From the NCBI GenBank assembly GCA_964036275.1, contig OZ038438.1, positions 8,438,978 through 8,502,977 of the forward strand: DNA of 64,000 nucleotides, given 5' to 3'. Made by a program: the position numbers and the translations under genes. Of the stretch, positions 12,996-25,700 are shown piece by piece. The stretch is from Litoditis marina (taxonomy: Eukaryota > Nematoda > Chromadorea > Rhabditida > Rhabditidae). The notes under the pieces are model-generated. The model was not told the DNA's origin. It saw only the letters and a list, made by a program, of their open reading frames with translations, and ran no database searches. The first letter of the stretch is position 1. The number at the start of each line of letters is the position of its first letter.

Positions 12996-13292
12996 GGCCA
13001 ATTCACTGGAGAACCGGGTCCTTCCCGAACCGAACCGGTCACTGGAGAACCGAACCGAACCGACCGAACCGGATCGTATACAAGGCAATATGAGAGGGAA
13101 CCCACTAATTTCACCTTGTAAACGATTTGTTTGTTTAAATAATGATTAATGTCGGTCCGGTTCAAACGTTTCCCTGAAGAACCAGTCGATTCAAAATGTC
13201 GGTTCGGTCGGTTCACTCGGTTCGGTTCGGTTCTCGAGTGACCGGTTCGCGGTTCGGTTCGGGAAGGACTCGGTTCTCGAGTGAATTCGCCC
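12996..13292. mobile_element. hAT-like MITE with CCGAAC-rich long inverted repeats
   Basis: Left end GGCCAATTCACTGGAGAACC; right end is the imperfect inverse, GAGTGAATTCGCCC. The arms (roughly 60 bp or more) are full of CCGAAC/GTTCGG. Both flanks carry ACAGCGGG (12988-12995 and 13293-13300), an exact 8-bp target duplication. It lies 40 bp from the preceding element. A shorter relative is at 39858-39971. Confidence 0.85.
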
Positions 13293-13300
13293 ACAGCGGG

Positions 13301-15934
13301 ATAGGATAACATGGACCGCTTTTGTGCACTATCAGTTTTGGAATTTTTGGGGCGTTCTATGGTTCCACTCATCCTATATATCTTGAGTAATGTATATCTT
13401 GAGTAAGACTGAACGTGAAATTTCTCTTCTAATGGTGTTTTGTTAATAGGACAAAACATCATATTTGGCGAAGTCATACTTACGCTACTGCATTCACCGT
13501 TTTTCTAATATTTCCTTTTCAATTCATAAGAAGAAAAGCTTCAAAATACGTAATCCTAAGAGTGTCAGCACCCACCTCTCTCCGTCCACACACTTAGTTG
13601 ACATCTGACCATTCGATCTCGCGAATATTGGAACTACTAGAAGAACAACTATGAACATACCTGAAATTCTACAAGCTAGTTAGTGCATAAACTTCACTGC
13701 ACAATCAACGTTTCACTAGGGATAATTTTCATTTCGCGAGTTTGCTCTCTGTGCCATTGCTTTATCTCAAAAAAAGTACTTCAGCTGAATAAAATTCTAG
13801 TATGATATAGTGTCTTAGGCTTAGAGAGTAACTCTATAGCGTTTGGTATGGGATATTATCGGAGTAAAGAAATACTTTTCTCCAATCCACTGTATACAAC
13901 TGATTTTTGAGCATAAACAAAGTCAGAAACAAAAGTGCTAAAGCTTCTTAGTAGAGTTTACGCTTCGCGGAAAGCTTTGATATTTGGTAAAACAGTTTTT
14001 AATCTGTGAGTAAATTATAAATAGATATTTAGATGTTTTACGGTGTACTGTAAACGGTTTTCAATTCATTCGTGAAAGGGAGTAGTTAGATCATTTAAGG
14101 AACCAAGTAAGTCTCCCAACACGCGGTTTGCAATCACATTCAGAGCTGAGACGAGAGGATATTGCAACTCAGAACACAACTACGATGGTTTAAACTGTAG
14201 TTATGTATTGATTAAACGGTAGTCATTTATCTCTAGTAACTCTGACCGCCAAGAAAACACAGATAGACGATGCTCATTAAAAGGCAGGAATACGGGAGAA
14301 AGCAGCATAAATGTTGCATGAGCTGTTTCGACAGAAAACGTTCTTTCGCAAACAAGACAATGGCCAATGCGAACAAATATTGAAAAGCGATCATAAGCGC
14401 CCATTTTCGTATGCTTCTCTCCCTCTCTCTCTGTCTCTCCCTGTTTCTCTTTCTCCTCCCCTCCTCTCTCTCTAAACCCCTATCCCGTTTCCCTCCTCTC
14501 TTTTTTTCCTCTCTCTCCCATTTTATATATCTCTCTGTTTTCCGTATCCCCCCCCCCCCCTGTCTGCGAAACTATCAGCCAACGATCCCGAAAAAGTGTG
14601 AAAGTATCAGCGAATGGTTACGTTATCGGTACACCTTTCTATACCATGTTAATAACACAATGCAATTAAAAGCCATATTGCGTAAGCACGTGTGAAGAGT
14701 CTACTGCCTGTTGCTATGAGATGGAATACACAGATGAGAGGGCCATTGAAACTGTTGCCACCAGTCGTCTGTCGCAACATATAAAACTTGACAAATTTGA
14801 CCCTTCCCTTTGTGAATCTGTGGAAGTTTCAACGAAACTTTACGTCCGTTCGTTTTGTCTGAACTGAATCATTTGTGCAGAAAGTACATAGTGAATACTG
14901 ATTTATTGTGGACTGTTAGAACCAATATAACTTTGCTATATGAATATAAATATATAGGCAAACGTTTGGTTTGCAGAGGAGAGATACATGAGAAAAGATA
15001 GACAACTGTGGACTGCTCAATATCTCTGCTCCAAATAAATAGTTAACCGATAACACTTGAATTGCTCATCACAGGTCTCAACGAGAAATAAATAAAAAAG
15101 AATTATAAGAGGATGAAGTCGTATCAGAGAGGCTCGCTGTACGATCACCTGTAGTTATTGCTGGGGACTGGCGAAAGACGAATAGCCAGAAAGACAATTG
15201 TAGAAAGATGAAAAAGGAGAGAAAGGGAGAGAAGAGAGAGGGAAGAGAAGCATCTAAGTGGTCAAGGCACTCGACAAGGCACAGAGAGGAAGAGAGGAAG
15301 AGAGAGCAAAACGCGTCACCCGGTTAATGTTATTACAGAACACTTGTGATTATTATAAGATAATGGGAATAAATACGTACATATAGACTTGTTGGCCTCA
15401 TCACTCATCTCGCACCCTAACGGAAATATTACCAGGGGAAACAGTGATCTTTTTCAGATGTACTATGCACGGAAAATCTAGAAATGAGCAAGAGCGATGA
15501 GAGCACAGCAAGTTGAGAACAAACCCTGAAGCTACGAGGGGGCGGGGGAGCTGTCTTGGGATCGGTTCACGGAGCATAACCAACTTTCTATGATTTCTAC
15601 GTAGAAGCAAACGGCTCCATGTTGTAGCCACGACCACATGTTCACCTCAGCGATGATTGGCTCTACTGCTCAATGAACCCACCCCAGCAGCCCCTCCTTT
15701 GGCTGTTTCGAAGAATAGAAAACGTCGAGATCACCGCTAATTTCACGAACACTATCGGATACCGACGCTTTCTAAGGTATTGTACACACATACGGAAAAA
15801 TGCCCAGAAATGAAGTGGAAAAGCAACGATCGAAGGAAAAAGCGGAGAAGTTTTGTCAATTCGGTTGGCACCCATCCGATGATCGGTGCCAACGAAACTG
15901 GTAGCAAAGGGGGTTGAGGTGAAGGGGGCGGAGC
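13301..15934. other. Gene-free stretch with pyrimidine- and purine-rich tracts
   Basis: No supported exon. A CT-rich tract (about 14416-14570) ends in 13 consecutive C, and a GA-rich tract lies at about 15208-15305. ORFs here are low-complexity artefacts. The right part should hold the 3' UTR of the DB-module gene. Confidence 0.45.
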
Positions 15935-18900
15935 CTAATTGATGGTACGGAGTCCCGATCTGGCGCAGTACATCATGACGTTCCAGTTGGAAAGACAGAC
16001 CAGATCATTCTTCTCCACGGCGCCGATACGGCCTCCAGAAGGCGATATGTTGCACATGCGGAGGCATCTGAATGCAATATTTTTAGTTAATTAAATAAAT
16101 AAATGCTAGTTGCATTGTGTTAATATTTATTCACATATTTTTCATCAATAACCTTGTTTTTCGGATACTTCTTCACACATTAGTTAATAAGATACACAAT
16201 ATGCCCAAGACTCATTTTTGAAGATAACTGCAACTTCACTTGAGGATTATCGCTAACCAACTATTTGTAGGCTTCAATAATTAGAGTGGGTCGAACAAAC
16301 AAAGGCTTCAATTTCGATTATGTTAGTGCCACAACGAGTTAGTGCCACAACGATTATGAAAACGTTCACTCATGTGTAGTGGGGTTTTCTATCATCCAAA
16401 GTATAGTTTGACTGTTTAGAATACTGCAGACTGCACTCTACAGTAGTGTTGTCGAAATGGCCGGAACACTTTGAAAAGTGTCTTATTTTCAGTAAAACTC
16501 GGCAAAATGTACCCTATTTCGATTACAAACTATACATTTTGACTAATGTTAATCTGAAATGGCTTGGTTTTCTTTCACACATTACTGTTGGGGTAGAAGC
16601 GAAACGTACCACTACCACTATTTCTTTGTTCTTCATAGAACTTCTTAGTTAAATGGTTAGATGTTAGAGATACTGGAAGAGCGTTCAGAATATCTGCCCA
16701 CCTGTCTCCGACTCCCAGATCCGAGTTGGCCATCCCGAGGAACTCGCAGCACTCTCTGTTATCTCTGTTCTGATTGGCGCAGTACAGTACATTTGACAGG
16801 TACTGTAACGGAGACACAAATTAGTTGGCCCCCTCTTCAAGACACTACCAGGTCCTCAATTGTTGTTGTTCAACCGTAATTAACACCCTTTCGATAACGG
16901 TTTTGACGGTGTGTTACCGTGAAATATTGTCGATAAGCATCGTTTTGCTCAGGAAGTACAACGGTTGTTTTTGTTTGCTCGACTAATCAGAGTATTGGTA
17001 TTTGTTAGGTATTGACAGTCACTGTGAATGGACGGAATAATAGAAATAGCTCTTGTTGTTTACCTTGAGATCGCAACCATCCTGTTGTACTGCGGCAATC
17101 AGCGTTTCTGCAGCCACATGCTCGCGATGCTCATAGGTACAGAGGGAATGACAGTTAGCGGGCACCTGAAAAAGGCGACAGATGAGTAAAGAGAGAAAGA
17201 GAGAGAGAGGGCGAGAAAAAGAGAGAGAAATGAAGAGAGGAAGAGAGCGAGAGAGAAAGAGAGAATGCAAACGTACGTGTTGCTGGCAGCAAGAGATGAA
17301 GAGATCGTCGACGGTCTTTCTGGAGAGACAGGGCGAGTAGGGGGGACGACTTCTCTCGGTGCCGCACTCGGAAGTCAGGTCGTTGTCGGACACCTCGGTG
17401 ATGGGATACTCCTTGGAGAGAAGCTTCGCGTCACCGCCTGAAATGAGCACACGTGAGTTGTGGTTCTGTCAACAGAGGTTGGGCGTAACGACGAAAAAGC
17501 CGCGGATCAAACCACAAACACCGTGGATCTTACTAAAAAGTATTTCGCTGATTTCGATGAATGTATATATTGTGCCATCATTTTCCTCCGTAAATGAATC
17601 AAAAAGACTAGTGACGAGAGTGGTATGTTTAAATGGCAGAATATTAAAGAACATAGAAAACTTTTCTAATCAACCCATTACTAGCATTAGTGGACGCAGA
17701 ATCATAATCAATTTGGAGGGAAGGGGGGGGGGGGGGGGGGGGGGGGGGTTTCTCCACCTCATTAGTGATCACAAACCTTGAGGAGCCCTGCGCAGGTTGG
17801 AGTCTTCAACGAACTTTTCCTCGGCAGGGGTCTCTCCATAGGAAAGTGCATGGCCAACCGTTTCTGGGCTCTCGACAACCTATAATCGAGTGACATTATT
17901 TTATGAGCATCACCGTTCATATAATAGACGTTCACACTTTCTATTCATTTTCTTAGCAATTAGAATGGAAAACACTTTTGGATCAGCTTCTTACTATCCT
18001 CAATGTATACAGTCGTACAAGTTATCGAAAATATGTAAAATGGTTACTGAAAAGTGTGTCTAGATTTGCTTAGGCGAGCCAGTTTTCTGATGAGGATTAT
18101 ATTTTTCTCAGCCTTGCTAACGAACTTGTTTTCAACGAATCTTCTTTACAACTAACTAAACTACGGTGTTTGTCTTTAAAGTGTTACATTACAGCCAGCG
18201 ACAAACATATTTCAAACATGAAGGGTTTCGTTTCCTACTCACCTTATTCTCCGACTTCTCCTTGATCGTTTCAAATTTGTTTAGTTTATGGGGGCATTTT
18301 TCCGTTACATATTCGATACAACCAGATAAACATTTGTCTGAAATGAAATACTGAATTATCTTAATGTTGGATCATCACACAATATATCTCCTAAATTATT
18401 CACGTGAAACTGCTGAAACACATGTTCGCCAAAGTATAGTATTCCGTGCGGTAGTTTTCAACACTGACAGTCGGTTCCTTACTGTGGTAATGAACTGTAG
18501 CTCAGTCGGGTTTGGAGCAATCAACTTGAAATGCTCGACTTAGGCAGAGATGATGTGATGGACTCACCTAGGACACGTTCAGTACAACAGAGTACTTTAG
18601 GCAAAGAATGACACTCGGGCAACGGAACATCGCCACGTACATTGATAAATACACATATAATAATGAGAATGCAGGCAGGGGAAAAGACACTGAAAACATG
18701 GGATAAGAAAGGGTCGCATTCCCACGTGTACCGTCATTACCACGTGATTCGCGTGACATATTACTTTGAAAGTGATAATATCACGTTGTGCACATTATTG
18801 CTTGTCCTTCAATTCTGCTGTGTTTCACGTGCCTCCGTATTGGACTATCAGTACACGCGGACAGTTGAGATGATAGACAGTTTGTGTCTAATCGGCACAT

Positions 18901-18942
18901 CCTTTGTTCCACTTCCAGTGTTGCGTACGTATCGATAAACAT
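15935..18942 (-). CDS. Secreted cysteine-rich protein with DB module
   Basis: Exons, in transcript order: 18929-18942 (14 nt), 18568-18689, 18243-18337, 17777-17879, 17277-17437, 17064-17165, 16702-16802, 15935-16067; all phases agree, giving 276 residues. Residues 1 to about 24 form a signal peptide with core ACILIIICVFI. A first cysteine cluster reads LCCTERVLDKCLSGC. The C-terminal half has the DB-module spacing: DLFISCCQQHVPANCHSLC, then YCANQNRDNRECCEF, CLRMC and a final LVCLSNWNVMMYCARSG. DB modules occur in many extracellular nematode proteins; their biochemical role is not established. The tiny first exon is inferred because it alone supplies a Met in the required phase. The introns at 17166-17276 and 17438-17776 hold a GA/CT tract and a 26-base G run. 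Confidence 0.82.
17723..17748. repeat. 26-base poly-G tract in a DB-gene intron
   Basis: Uninterrupted run of 26 G on the + strand (C on the coding strand) between two exons of the DB-module gene. Such tracts can form G-quadruplexes. Confidence 0.9.
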
Positions 18943-19554
18943 ATTTTCAGTTCGGTATTCCTCCCAATTATCCCTACGTCGTTTTCGCGCGTGAAGGCGC
19001 AAAGAAGCCGGCAAACGGGAATCGCGCCCGTTTGGAAAGAAATCCGCGTCCAAGCTCGGTTCACGCCAAAGCCGAGAAAAAAGCGAGAAACCACTGTTTT
19101 CTGATCATTCCCCTATGAGATGTATCGTGAAATATCTGATATGGCATTTATGGGTTAGTAGATTATGTTAGATAACCTTGACATGATTCAGTCTTGGCGC
19201 CACCCGTTTGTTGCGACTGTCATAACCAAGCGCCGCGCGAAACAATAGAAGACTAATCCAAGGTGTACTCAAAGGAATGCGAATGGAATTTTTGCTTGGA
19301 AAGAACGTAGCATATTCAGAAACAACTAGAATAGATTCTGTTCACGAGTTGGACATGTCTCTGTTTTGGTTCAAACTGCACAGCGAGTGACTACACGTGT
19401 CGGGAGCAAACGCTTGGATTCAAACTACAAATACAGTAGAGCACAGCCGGTATCGAGCAGAAAACCCTGTGGATACGCTGCTGGACAAAACTACAAAGAC
19501 AAGAGAGCCAGACTGTCTTGACAGCCAACTTCGCTGGAAACACTCACCTCGAAT

Positions 19555-22071
19555 TCATTTTCGCGAAAATAGACCTCCGCCGCCGCTGGACGATGTGCAA
19601 CCACAACCTTGGTTATTGAAGAATCCCGAATCGGAATATGAGTCGAATGGGCGGTCCTAAACTCGAATTAGAGACAGAGGGAATGGCAGAGAAACAGAGA
19701 GGTTCCGAAATAGGACTGAATTCGGAGAGAAACAAAGACGTCTCTCTCAAATCAGGTCAAATCAAAGAGACAATGAGAACTGGGAAAGGGAGAATTGAAA
19801 TGAAACATTCATCACCCCCTTTCCACAACTGACAATTCCTTGCAATCTATTTGATACACATCGTAGTCACGAGCAGTTTTTCAATGCATTCTCAACAGTT
19901 CATTGTTTTCGAAACCAGAAACATTCATGTTTTTCTCTCAATTGCGTTTTTGTGCTGATTGTTTGAGCAGATATCACCTTTTTCATTAAAGCAAAATGTT
20001 TGTTTTTATTCGCTCTCTACTCGCTGTTTTGTACTGAATAGTCTGATTCAATGAATCTTTGAATGATAGTGTTCACACGTTTTTAGCGTTGCAATAATTG
20101 TGTTGTAGTGGAACGTTACGGCGTTACAACAATGTGACTTGAGAAAACGCGGTCCAACTTTCTGACCAAACAAGGTTACACAAAACGGGTGACCAGTTAA
20201 TGTTGTAGAAACTGTGTAATATGTGTTTTAGTACAGAAACGTTTGAAAAGTCATACATTAGCTGAACGGTCCATTGTATTTCCTATCACAACATTATTCC
20301 TCGGAAAATAATGTTGTGTATTCGTTTAAAGCGAGCACGGTCAGTAAATGCAGTCAAGTTGAATCCTTTGTAGTTTCATACGTTACGAGTGAGTACGTAG
20401 AAGACCACTGAGTAGTTTCCGGAGTATCTTATGTTCATGTGAGTTTATATAGAATCACGAAACCTTGTAGTTTGATGACGATGTACACCACATTTTACGA
20501 GTTTCAACCGAAAAATTACGTATCTGCTTGCGTTGTTAAGAGGGAAACCTATATAGTTTACCGTAGTCAGCCGAATGAGAGTGAGAAAACGTACGTTTTG
20601 TCTGTTGTTTCCCCCGAAGAGGCCTCCGTTTCCTTGTTTCTCGAAGGAGGCGTCACCGCCAATGCCGCCGACGCCGTGCGTTGACCTGAACACAAACGGA
20701 ATGAGACTGTTGAGGGAGTTTTGTATACTTAAGGTGTGCGTCTACTGTCTGGTTAGATAAAGAGAGAGATGAAAGAGGTGGAAAGAAGCAGAGAGACAGG
20801 GTTGAGGTGGAAACAGATAAATGCAGAAAACATGTGATTGTTGGTTATCCATCAATTAGTGGTTCAACTGGTTTTGGCACAGCATCCATAAATCTTAAGC
20901 TAATCTGTTTGCGCTAACATCGAGACCAGTGGGAAAGTACAACAAGCTGGATGGGGCTGACCATGTTCTAATCCAGTAACAGTGGGCAGGAGACCTACAA
21001 TGAGAACGTGCTTCATCAGGACACGTGCTCTCCTAGTACATGTGGTCTAAATGTGCCATAAAACGCATTCAATACAAGAAGAAGTGCGATACAGTGTTCA
21101 CTTTTTGACGTTTTTCCCAATTTTAACATGATTACCTCGTTTAGTTAAACTTTATCACACAATATGAATTCACTAATTGTTCCTAATTCGTTGAAATAAT
21201 CGATAATCGATTGGTAAGGTGCTCACCAGTTTCCTGAGCCGGTGCCGACTGCGAATGTGGAGGCTCCCGTTTGTGGCTGCAGGTCGGAAAGAGCTAAAGC
21301 GGCACGGGGGCAGGGACTCTCGGGAAGCATTTTCTGGACTGACTGAAAACATAGACGAATGATTTCCTATTTGGGAAAGAATATAGGGATATAAGGAGAA
21401 GAACGATGAAAATACGCGATGAAAGAGGCACATTTTCCTTGAACCAATATCACAGAGGCACTGGACACCATCAGACGTTCTAACAATCGTATACACTCGA
21501 GTGAGAAGACTGAGAAATATTTGTGTACAAAAAAGTCAGATGTTCAGTTGTTCTGATGGATCTAACAAAGGAATACAAACGTTTTGAGTAACCACAATTC
21601 ATCTAACTCGTCAATGTTCTGAGAATGGTTGGCCAAAACATTGAAGTTGGGCAGGAGAATGGCTACTTACTAAGAGATTCGTTAGTAACGACAGTGCTCT
21701 CGCATGTAGTCGAGTTCTACACTAGGAACATGTGAACGTGGAAAGATTCCGAACAGATGTGAAGACAGGAAACCATGAGAGACTGGGAGAGAAAGGAAAT
21801 AGAGAGTATGAGGAGAAAGGAATTAATAGCCGGGCGGTGTTGTCATGTTAGCCGCTAGCATACGGTATAATGCTTTGTTCATAATGAGAAATAGTCGAGA
21901 CCGGTGCGCAGTGCTATTGGCCCCGCCCCTCGCTCCGCCCACTAGCCGTGCCATGCACAAGCTTCTTTCATCCGAATCGAACTTGGATATGGAACGAGAA
22001 TCCGATCTCACTTTCGGTGCAGTCGGCTGCGAACAGCCGGTAGCCTGGAAGACGAGAGTTGGCCTGGGCGG
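19555..22071 (-). CDS. Glycine-rich protein, 5' end not found
   Basis: Exons in transcript order: 22012-22071 (ending CSQPTAPK), 21227-21342 (SVQKMLPESPCPRAALALSD onwards), 20595-20685 (THGVGGIGGDASFEKQGNGG onwards) and 19555-19656, which ends GCGCTSSSGGGGLFSRK then TGA. Each has an AG before it and, except the last, GT after it; phases agree. About 122 residues are visible and no initiating Met was found, so at least one 5' exon is missing. Small amino acids and Gly/Ser/Asn repeats suggest an extracellular or cuticle-associated product, but no known domain is evident. It lies upstream of, and is co-oriented with, the DB-module gene; a fused model would need to avoid the TGA at 19555-19557. 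Coding is likely; function unknown. Confidence 0.5.
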
Positions 22072-22781
22072 CTGGGACAAGCCCGGGGCGAGGAAAAGCC
22101 AGTGATCATCGTTGTAGTTTGATCTAGACGCCAGTTCACGAATTACGACAGAAAGCAACGGAACTACTACAAATACAGAGACATACCTCGTATATGCCGG
22201 CTTTGAAAAGAGCTAACTGGTTCAGAAGGTCTTTGCTCTAAATGATGCTGTGCTACGGCTTCCGACCAAAAAGAATCTAGAATGTGTACCCTATGTTTCG
22301 TATGAAGTCCACGAACACCAAATATGCTTGACGTTTTATATCGTTCATCTGTAGTGTTAATCGTGCTTACGTGTAAATCATGTGGTACAGAAGAGTCTTC
22401 TGGCAGATTAGAGCCTTCCCTCACTCTAACCCTTTGAAAGGTGTGAAGAGCTTAAGTTGGTATGTTTGTAAGTATGCTATGGCATTCCGACGTCTCGATG
22501 ATTAGTTCCGAAACCACTAGTTTGCGAACTGCGCTGAAACAGAAAAACGAATACGACTTGAACAAGGTTTTCTGAATGGTCCAGCACCTGGTGTCGGTAC
22601 TCTGTGTGAAATGAAATAACTCTCTTGTACTACGCATTTTTGAATGTTCGCAACTTCTATTCCAAAGTTGGGCTATTGAATGCCATGTTCAATTGAAAAT
22701 CTACCGATTAAAGGGGAAACCGTCTAACCGTGGCAGAGATGTAAATGACTGTATAACGTATATTTTAAGTTGTTTTGCCCC

Positions 22782-25700
22782 ATGTTCTTTACTCTTTTGC
22801 GAGTTGTAGTTTTTCATTCGTTCAGCACTTTTTATTGCAATAGTGAAGGTCAAGCGGAGAAAGTGTTTAGAAGGTTGGAACATGACCTAGTTTTGGCAAG
22901 AAAGTATATCTACACCGTGGTAGTACATTGCAACCAATACGACATACACAAAGCAGTAAATACCTCCAAATAGAACATGAAATAGAAAAAGAAGAAGGGT
23001 TCAGAGAAAAATACGTATACCAAGAGATATTAATACTAATCTCTGATCTTAGACTTTTCATTTTATCAGAGAACAAATAAGTAGAAATCAGGTTTAGGAG
23101 AAAAAACTTTGGGGTACTTAGACATCCTAATGACATTCATAAGTTCTAATAATAAGTTATTTGCGGTGAGATGAGTCAAAAGGGGAAGCATAGGTTCCGT
23201 AAATGGTATCTCGTTAGTTGACAAGGTAGGTGTCTATCCAGTAAACTCCACGTCAAACAGGTTGCTCGAACTTGTTCCAGCTTCGATTGTATATGTGTAT
23301 GCATAGAGATCTTCTAGATGCATATCTCTCCCCCGTCTTCGTTTCGATGAAAACAAAGCGTAGAGGCATTGTTCTAACAAGTTATGTCTCCTGTTTCGCT
23401 ATATGCTGTACATCTTTCTAGATCGCATCGGGAAATCGTCAAACGTCATCAAAATCGTCGTTCTGCAGTTATTTTGGAAATATGAGGCAATCTGATCTGA
23501 AAAAGACTGTTAGAAAAAGGACGATGCTCCATTTTGTACGTTCTTGAAATGTACACGATATTCAAATATAGCGTTTGCCAAAGTGAAAATAAAGTGTTCC
23601 TTTACGCAGGAACCGCAAACCTGATGCAAAACAATAGGAGCAAAAGTTGGCGCACAAATTAATGTCCATCCACGAATGGCGCAAGGTCAACTACGTGGAA
23701 TTACGATAAACAGGAAATTTATCCACAATGAGAGAAAGGTCACCGTCTTGTTTACTGGACGGTCATTGGCGTAAACCGCGAAACCCTCAGAACACGCTTT
23801 TTTTCACGAACATATCGGAAGTACAGTCAAGTACATACATGAATCCTCGAACAAACTTATATCGTAGTAAACCTTGACGTGTTCTCGAAAAACAACAAAA
23901 ACGTCGAGAATGCAATGGTTACCGCTTTTTCCCACGTTTCACGCAATCAGTTCCGTTGACCATGTGAGGGATAAAATAGTGACTAAAAACAATAACACGC
24001 TACCCCTCAACTTCTCACGTGATAAGCCGGTGTTAGTAAACTAGTGCATATTCCCATTAGCTGCTGATGATTGAGGCAATTCTAGTATACCAGTACTGTT
24101 GAACTTCCTTTTCTCTATTTTTGAAAAATGAACGAGGAGTGTATTGCGCGTTCCGCGTTTCATTTGAAACTACAAGGGATGATTGGGTTATTGTCTCACA
24201 AACAGGCTTGTTTCGGTACCAATTTGACGGATGGGTTAAATGACGGGATTCTCGCCACTTAGGTGCTTTGTTTGGGCTTATCTCGATAGGCTTGGGCTAG
24301 CACCAGTCGTTTCATTCGCAGGCAGGCAGCGACCAGATCGAGAGAGAGACAGAGACAACGATAAACTTGCAGTCAACTCACTTTTGGAACGGAACGACGA
24401 CTCAAATGCAACATATTCATAAGAACAGTGTTCTACTGTGCTAATGAGCAACTGAATCAAGTCAGAAACTTGCCATCTCTGTCAGAATGATTGTGTAGTT
24501 GGCGCGTACATAGCACATTCCGTTTTACTTCACAGTAGACTTTTAAAGTATTAGGCGAAACACGAAACAAGAAAGGCCTACACCATGAATAGTTTTGCTC
24601 CCTGGAGAAGTGAGCATACTGAAATTTCTGTGAACTTATTCTTGTCCGAAACTGACTGATGGTTTGAGAACACTTTCGAGAGTTTTGGTGTCTGTAATAA
24701 CAATGTTTGCCAGATTGTTCTATTTTCGCAGATAATCCATTATCAGGTGTGAATCGCCCGTGGTGTTGTGAAGAATATATTGGTTTCGCGATGATGTCAT
24801 GTCAGAGACAATATGACATCATTCAAGAAATGAGAACGATATCTCACCTATTCTCGTGGTTAATCTGTTGTTCACCGTATTTTCATTCAAAGTTTCCAGA
24901 AACTTCGGTCAAGCGATTTACCGTTTACCCGCTAAGAAGCTCTCAGACATTTCGCTACAGACACACAAAGCTCATATTCTACAAAAAACTTTTAGTTGCA
25001 CCTGAAGATGAGCATGAAAGTGAATAAAAAAACTCTGTTTAATGTACCAATGGATTTCCGTCCCATCGACTTCTCTGCCACGGACATTGAACAAATCTTA
25101 TTTGTATATTAACACAGTCAATATAGTTCTTTGAGCAATTTGAACGACGATTTAGCATTGAACCATTATGAGCATGAGTTCCTCCATGTTTTGAGATGTC
25201 AACAAGCGTACCGTTTGTATAAGTTACCTTTAACGGATCGCCCTAATCTCAGTATTTTACCAATCTTAGCTATTCTGTCATTCTCAAACTCAATGATGAA
25301 TCGATGAAAACCAGGAGGCATCATGAAATTCATTTAGGGAGAGGTCTCTCTGTCAATTGTTCATTCCGCAACTACATCTACCCATCCTTACGGCCACAAG
25401 GACGTGTTTCGTACACAATTGGAACGTGGGTTTTTGAAGCATATCGGGATAACCACTTATTGTTCGTCTCTTATTATGTTTAGATTTGGGATTGATATCC
25501 TGAAGGCCAAGGACAGGGTGAATCTGGCGAAATCTTGCCTGGTACGACCCGCTACGCCGGAGAAAGTAAGCGAGAAGAAAAATGTGCCTGGTGCCTAGGC
25601 AGACATTCGAATCTAACACCTCACGTTTCTCACTTTTCCCCACTTTTTGGTTATTATAACTCAGATAGTTACTTCTCGGGAGTTTTGCCGAGAAGAAACT

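Noticed and set aside
12980..13477. 165-residue ORF on the minus strand
   Set aside because: It is a translation of the CCGAAC-rich hAT-like MITE.
14411..14695. 94-residue Leu/Ser-rich ORF
   Set aside because: Low-complexity CT tract; no initiation or splice support beyond chance.
18490..18540. TAGCTCAGTCGGG resembling a tRNA A-box
   Set aside because: No B-box follows at tRNA spacing and no cloverleaf forms.
21823..22158. 111-residue ORF on the minus strand as a single exon
   Set aside because: Only the part before the GTGAGA at 22011 joins in phase to the glycine-rich exons; the rest reads into AT-rich non-coding sequence, and the apparent start is TTG, not ATG.
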